From Chloroflexota bacterium (GTDB lineage: Bacteria; Chloroflexota; Anaerolineae; Aggregatilineales; UBA3940): 9,671 bases of DNA. Position numbers and translations under genes: made by a program. Location: positions 1 through 9,671 of the forward strand of contig DRKO01000388.1 of the NCBI GenBank assembly GCA_011051745.1, written 5' to 3'. Below, in pieces: positions 6,773 through 9,671 of the stretch. Each line of letters opens with the position of its first letter. Positions within the stretch are counted from its first letter, which is position 1. The notes beneath the pieces are model-generated. The model searched no databases. It was not told the DNA's origin and worked only from the letters and a program-made list of their open reading frames with translations.

Positions 6773-6820
6773 GGTAAACCCTTAATCTGTCAGAATCTGT
6801 GGCGGGTTTACCGATTTTTT
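6773..6820 (+). terminator. Terminator-like hairpin with T-run, no gene in front
   Basis: GGTAAACCC (6773-6781) and GGGTTTACC (6804-6812) are perfect 9-base arms. The plus-strand 3' arm is followed by GA and six T (6815-6820). The 22-base loop is long for a terminator and contains AATCTGT twice (6784-6790 and 6794-6800). With no plus-strand gene upstream, it would end either an unseen small RNA or stray transcription. Alternatively the arms are an operator for one of the divergent genes. Confidence 0.45.
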
Positions 6821-6901
6821 CTCCAATCTCCCTCATTTCTATTTAACCTTAATTCGCCGGGAAGGGCAAGTCTGCCCGGTCGCCGTCCGGCCCGGAACCG
6901 G

Positions 6902-6931
6902 TTGCCAAAAGCGCCTCTTGAACCTTACAAT
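6902..6931 (+). promoter_or_regulatory. Candidate sigma70-type promoter for the 6970 gene
   Basis: TTGCCA (6902-6907) and TACAAT (6926-6931) are separated by 18 bases, each a good match to the housekeeping consensus. Transcription would begin near 6938, leaving a leader of about 32 bases. GGGGAG (6955-6960) then lies 9 bases before the ATG at 6970. Confidence 0.55.
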
Positions 6932-6969
6932 GGGGGCACGGGTCTATACTGGGCGGGGAGAAACTCAGC

Positions 6970-7587
6970 ATGTTTGGTGGAGAACGGGACCTGGAGGTTT
7001 ACATCCTCAGGGCGAATGGCGTCAGGAGCCGCGTGGCGATGAATATCACCATCGCTATCGGCGTGTTCATCTTCGGCTGGCTGATTGCCGCCGTGTTTGA
7101 GAACCTCGGCAAGAGTGTGCGGGGGTGGCTCTACTTCGCCGGTGCGATCCTCTTTGCGGGCCTGAGCCGGCTACAGGATTTCTCGTTTCTGTGGCTCGCG
7201 GGCCTGCTGATCTACATCATCGGCTGGGTGGACGCGAACAGAGTCCTTTCCAGAATTGAGCGCGTGGGGGCGGCCTTCTACAAACATCTTCAGTCCCTCG
7301 GCTCGCTCGACGCCGATGGGCTGCTCCAGAAGGGGCTTCTGGAATACAAGCTGATGCGCGAGCAAGAGAAGGGGCTGCGCACCCTGAAGGCCGCGCTGGA
7401 TAGCGGGGGCGGCAATGCGGAGTTGCTCTCCGCCGCGGGCCGTGCGCTGGAGAAGGAAGGCCAGTACGCGGATGCCTTCCACTTCTACAGGCGGGCGCTG
7501 CCCGGTCTCGCGGATAACAGGCGGCTGCACAGGAAAGTGACGCGGAGCCTCAAGCGGCTCAGGCGGCGGCTTCCGGAGGCTTCCTGA
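6970..7587 (+). CDS. Small membrane protein with TPR-like cytoplasmic tail, function unknown
   Basis: 205 residues, not recognised as a named family. The ATG at 6970 has a ribosome site (GGGGAG, 9-base spacing) and a nearby promoter; an internal ATG at 7039 would lose only the charged N-terminal 23 residues. Three hydrophobic segments are likely, at about 25-43, 53-68 and 71-88. After a basic, amphipathic stretch come two helix-turn-helix units at about 113-178: LLQKGLLEYKLMREQEKGLRTLKAAL, written here in two parts as LLQKGLLEYKLM and REQEKGLRTLKAAL, then AELLSAAGRALEKEGQYADA with FHFYRRAL. These resemble tetratricopeptide repeats, which bind partner proteins. The tail (184-200) is strongly basic. 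It may be a membrane-bound scaffold. It stands alone on its strand, divergent from the sensor kinase and convergent with the 7636-8214 gene. Confidence 0.8.
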   Translation: MFGGERDLEVYILRANGVRSRVAMNITIAIGVFIFGWLIAAVFENLGKSVRGWLYFAGAILFAGLSRLQDFSFLWLAGLLIYIIGWVDANRVLSRIERVGAAFYKHLQSLGSLDADGLLQKGLLEYKLMREQEKGLRTLKAALDSGGGNAELLSAAGRALEKEGQYADAFHFYRRALPGLADNRRLHRKVTRSLKRLRRRLPEAS

Positions 7588-7620
7588 CCGCCTCACCGGA
7601 ATACGGCATGGTACGTGGGC

Positions 7621-7649
7621 GGGGTAGGGGGATGGCTATCCCCCACCCC
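7621..7649. terminator. Strong GC hairpin between convergent genes (possible bidirectional terminator)
   Basis: GGGGT (7621-7625) pairs with ACCCC (7645-7649) and GGGGGAT (7627-7633) with ATCCCCC (7638-7644). A bulged A sits at 7626 and the loop is GGCT: 12 pairs in all. It is 34 bases past the plus-strand stop at 7587 and covers the last codons and stop of the minus-strand gene. Neither strand has a T-run, so it is not a canonical rho-independent terminator, though it could block RNA decay or polymerase. Confidence 0.5.
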
Positions 7650-8214
7650 CTGTGATCTGCTGCACGGCCTCGCGCACCGGATCGAGCGTGTCCACCCGGA
7701 TCGGGCGGCCCCAGTACTCGTGTGAACCGCCCCGGAACACGACCTCACCTTCATGCCCGAAGACTTCCAGCGGGAAGAAGAGGCGCGTCGGGTCGGCGAT
7801 GTCAAGGCGGCTGCCCGGCAGTTTGACGGGGCGGTCGTAGATCAGCTCAACCGCGATCCCCTCGGTGCGGGCCTGCTCGAAACGCTGCTCGGACCATCCC
7901 CACTCGGCAAAGCCGATCTCGTGGGCCAGTGCGGTATAACAGGCCTCCACCAGTCGGTCGTATTCGGGGTCGTCGGGGGTGAAGACGAGCGTCTCCCCTT
8001 CATAGTAAACGATGGCCTGAATAGGTCTGCGGTTGATGCGCCCGAAGGCGAAAAAGGGGTTGCCGCTCAGGGCGGCGGGCAGGACGAACAGCAGGCACAT
8101 GCCGACCGTCGCCAGCGCGATGATCAGGCCAGCCCAGTTGTACTCGCTCCTGCGTTTCGGGACCTCGAACTCGTCGCTTTTGTCCATCCCTGTAACGGTC
8201 ATCCTGTTATCCAT
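7636..8214 (-). CDS. Single-span membrane protein of unknown function
   Basis: 192 residues, family not recognised. The first ATG (8214) has AGGA only 4 bases upstream, so starts at 8202 or 8187 are possible; all give the same domains. A short, charged N-terminus is followed by one hydrophobic segment (about 27-49) and then a soluble region of about 140 residues, probably outside the membrane by the positive-inside rule (KRR at 20-22). The soluble part has alternating strands and helices (QAIVYYEGETLVFTPDD, then EYDRLVEACYTAL) and a conserved-looking HEYWGRPIRVDTLDPVREAV stretch (165-184). The protein ends in four glycines encoded by one arm of the 7621-7649 hairpin, with the stop codon across its loop and 3' arm. 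It lies 78 bases downstream of the MFS transporter gene on the same strand and may be co-transcribed. No catalytic motif is visible. Confidence 0.75.
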   Translation of the reverse strand: MDNRMTVTGMDKSDEFEVPKRRSEYNWAGLIIALATVGMCLLFVLPAALSGNPFFAFGRINRRPIQAIVYYEGETLVFTPDDPEYDRLVEACYTALAHEIGFAEWGWSEQRFEQARTEGIAVELIYDRPVKLPGSRLDIADPTRLFFPLEVFGHEGEVVFRGGSHEYWGRPIRVDTLDPVREAVQQITGGGG

Positions 8215-8292
8215 TTCTTCCTGTGAGACGCGGGCGGCCTCCGAAGAGCCATCACTTTACTTACTTCCCCGCCCCTGAAAAGGTTGTCCGGC

Positions 8293-9657
8293 TCAGGAGG
8301 CCATCCCTTCAGCGTGAGCCGATGCGGCGTCGTGATCGGGCAGGATGTCTTCCACGTCCCGGACGGAGGGGAACAGATAGCCGCTCAGACCGGCGACCAT
8401 CCCCAGCAGCCCGGCGAAGACAAGGATCAGCGACATGCCCGCGCCGGGGCCGACGCCCACCAGCCAGCCGAACACATCGGCCAGCGGGCCGCCCTCTCGC
8501 ATGGCGGGCTCCATGACCTGATCGGCCAGCGGGCCGCTTGTGAGCTGCGCAAGCGGGATCACCAGCCAGGCGATCAGCCGCCGGATGGAGAAAACCCGCC
8601 CCTGCACATCCGGCGCGACTTTGGCCTGCCAGATCGCCTGATTGGAGCCGTTGATCAACGGCGCGAAGAACGACTGGATAAACAGCCCCGCTCCCCAGAC
8701 CGGAATCGCCGCCCAGACCGGATCGGGCCGCCCGATCCCCGCGATCACTATCCCGAACATCGAGAACATCCAGCCGGCCAGCACCCCGTGAACGCGGCGT
8801 TTAAAGCCGCCCCACGTGCTGATAACCACCCCGCCGATCACCCCGCCGATGGCCCCGATGGTCTGTACGCTGCCGAAGATCAGTTCGTTGCTGTCGGTGC
8901 GGGAGAGGATCAGAGGGGCGAGGAGCGTAAAGCCCACCGTGGCGAAGAAGTTTCCGAGCAGGAAGATGGTTTGCAGGCCCAGCAGGCTGGGACGTTCCAG
9001 AATGTAGCGGAAACCGTAGGCTACCTCTTCGAACATCCCCGCCTGCCCGGCTTTGCTCTCTTCGGTGCGCTCCGGCTCCGGGATCACGACCACGAGCAGG
9101 GCGCTGATGGCGAATACGAAGGTTACGATGTCTATCATCAGGATGCCGCTCAGCCCGATGACGCCCAGCAGAGCGCCCGCCGCCAGAGGGGCGAAGATGT
9201 TCGAGGCCGAGTTCGCCAGTTCCATCATGCTGTTGGCGCGGGTGTACTGCTCTTTGGGGAGCATCAGCGTGATGGCGGCGGAGAAGGCGGGCCACTGGAA
9301 GGTCTGGAACGTGCCCATCACGAAGGCGGCCACGTACAGATGCCAGACCTGTAACCCGCCGGTGAGGAGGAGGAAAAACGCCGCCAGCGTCACCAGCCCG
9401 GAGGCAAGGTCGCTGAGGATCATCAGCAGCTTGCGGCTGTGGCGATCCACCATCACGCCCGCGACCGGACTGGCGAGCAGCAGGGGGATCATGTAGAACA
9501 TGCCGAGCAACGCCAGACTGGTCGCGCGGCCTGTCTCCTCAAACATCCAGATGGTCAGGCCGAAGATGGTCATGGATGAGCCGAGCAACGAGACAACCTG
9601 CCCGATCCAGACGACTGTAAAGCCCGCCATACCGGCGGGGCGTCGTTTGCTGCTCAT
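8293..9657 (-). CDS. MFS transporter, EntS/macrolide-efflux-like (MFS_3 type)
   Basis: 454 residues with about 12 membrane segments, the usual size and shape of a major facilitator. The ATG at 9657 has AGGAG 5 bases upstream. The loop between segments 2 and 3 carries motif A, GVMVDRHSRKLLM (67-79), with D71, R72 and R75. A hydrophilic central loop (about 193-215, rich in Glu/Lys) divides the two halves. The sequence AKVAPDVQGRVFSIRR (345-360) before segment 10 is typical of the MFS_3 group, which includes the enterobactin exporter EntS and Mef-type macrolide pumps. Proton-driven export of a small molecule is therefore the likely role; the substrate cannot be told, and no siderophore or antibiotic genes are nearby. 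The C-terminal tail (about 430-454) is acidic and cytoplasmic. The promoter lies outside the window. Confidence 0.9.
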   Translation of the reverse strand: MSSKRRPAGMAGFTVVWIGQVVSLLGSSMTIFGLTIWMFEETGRATSLALLGMFYMIPLLLASPVAGVMVDRHSRKLLMILSDLASGLVTLAAFFLLLTGGLQVWHLYVAAFVMGTFQTFQWPAFSAAITLMLPKEQYTRANSMMELANSASNIFAPLAAGALLGVIGLSGILMIDIVTFVFAISALLVVVIPEPERTEESKAGQAGMFEEVAYGFRYILERPSLLGLQTIFLLGNFFATVGFTLLAPLILSRTDSNELIFGSVQTIGAIGGVIGGVVISTWGGFKRRVHGVLAGWMFSMFGIVIAGIGRPDPVWAAIPVWGAGLFIQSFFAPLINGSNQAIWQAKVAPDVQGRVFSIRRLIAWLVIPLAQLTSGPLADQVMEPAMREGGPLADVFGWLVGVGPGAGMSLILVFAGLLGMVAGLSGYLFPSVRDVEDILPDHDAASAHAEGMAS

Positions 9658-9671
9658 GGTCTCTCCTGTTC

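Larger units (their letters stand above)
6239..6969. other. Long intergenic region without a convincing gene
   Basis: About 730 bases separate the divergent kinase and 6970 genes. Open frames of up to about 110 codons exist here on both strands, but their translations are rich in Arg/Gly/Ser/Cys with no domain, membrane segment or good ribosome site, so I treat them as chance. The stretch around 6745-6860 is clearly more AT-rich than its surroundings. The region contains tandem inverted repeats (6371-6405), a CGTCAG/CTGACG repeat (6598-6616), a hairpin plus T-run (6773-6820) and a promoter candidate (6902-6931). No convincing minus-strand promoter for the kinase genes was found. No features of RNase P RNA, tmRNA or SRP RNA were recognised. 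Confidence 0.7.

Noticed and set aside
8284..9354. Long open frame (356 codons) on the plus strand opposite the transporter gene
   Set aside because: It is antisense to a clear MFS protein. The translation is rich in Gln, His, Asp, Arg and Gly with no domain, as expected from the reverse of GC-rich codons.

Overview
The window looks like chromosomal DNA from a GC-rich (about 60%, by eye) Gram-negative-type or monoderm environmental bacterium. The best guess is the phylum Chloroflexota (Anaerolineae or a relative). This guess rests on a secreted protein ending in a Pro/Thr/Glu/Ala tail of the PTPEATATPEP type, a large GAF-GAF-PAS membrane histidine kinase, and frequent GTG starts. It is an inference from style, not a database match. 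No phage, transposon, CRISPR, tRNA or rRNA sequence was seen.

Layout, left to right. (1) 1-224: short leader with a small hairpin, a weak promoter and a very strong ribosome binding site. (2) 225-1088 (+): a secreted protein of unknown function with a signal peptide and a low-complexity C-terminal tail, closed by a strong rho-independent terminator (1115-1145). (3) A minus-strand cluster of three genes, read from 6238 down to 1172. It holds a membrane sensor histidine kinase (3677-6238), a response-regulator/kinase-like protein (2520-3656), and a LarA-family nickel-pincer racemase/epimerase homologue (1172-2449). All three appear to start with GTG. (4) 6239-6969: about 730 bases with no convincing gene. 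It holds several inverted repeats, a terminator-like hairpin with a T-run, and a plausible promoter for the next gene. (5) 6970-7587 (+): a small protein with about three membrane segments and a TPR-like cytoplasmic tail. (6) A minus-strand pair read from 9657 down to 7636: an MFS efflux-type transporter (8293-9657), then a single-span membrane protein of unknown function (7636-8214), whose 3' end lies inside a strong GC hairpin.

How they may work together: the kinase and the REC protein are 20 bases apart and are very likely one signalling unit. The most notable point is that the REC protein carries a complete-looking ATP-binding domain, but its DHp helix has glycine where the phospho-accepting histidine should be (DGELRAPL instead of SHELRTPL). 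It is therefore unlikely to autophosphorylate in the usual way. It may instead be a receiver that controls, or is controlled by, a kinase-like ATPase module. The LarA homologue keeps all the residues expected for binding the nickel-pincer cofactor, but no cofactor-synthesis genes (larB, larC, larE) are in the window. Whether the signalling pair controls the racemase gene is suggested only by gene order.
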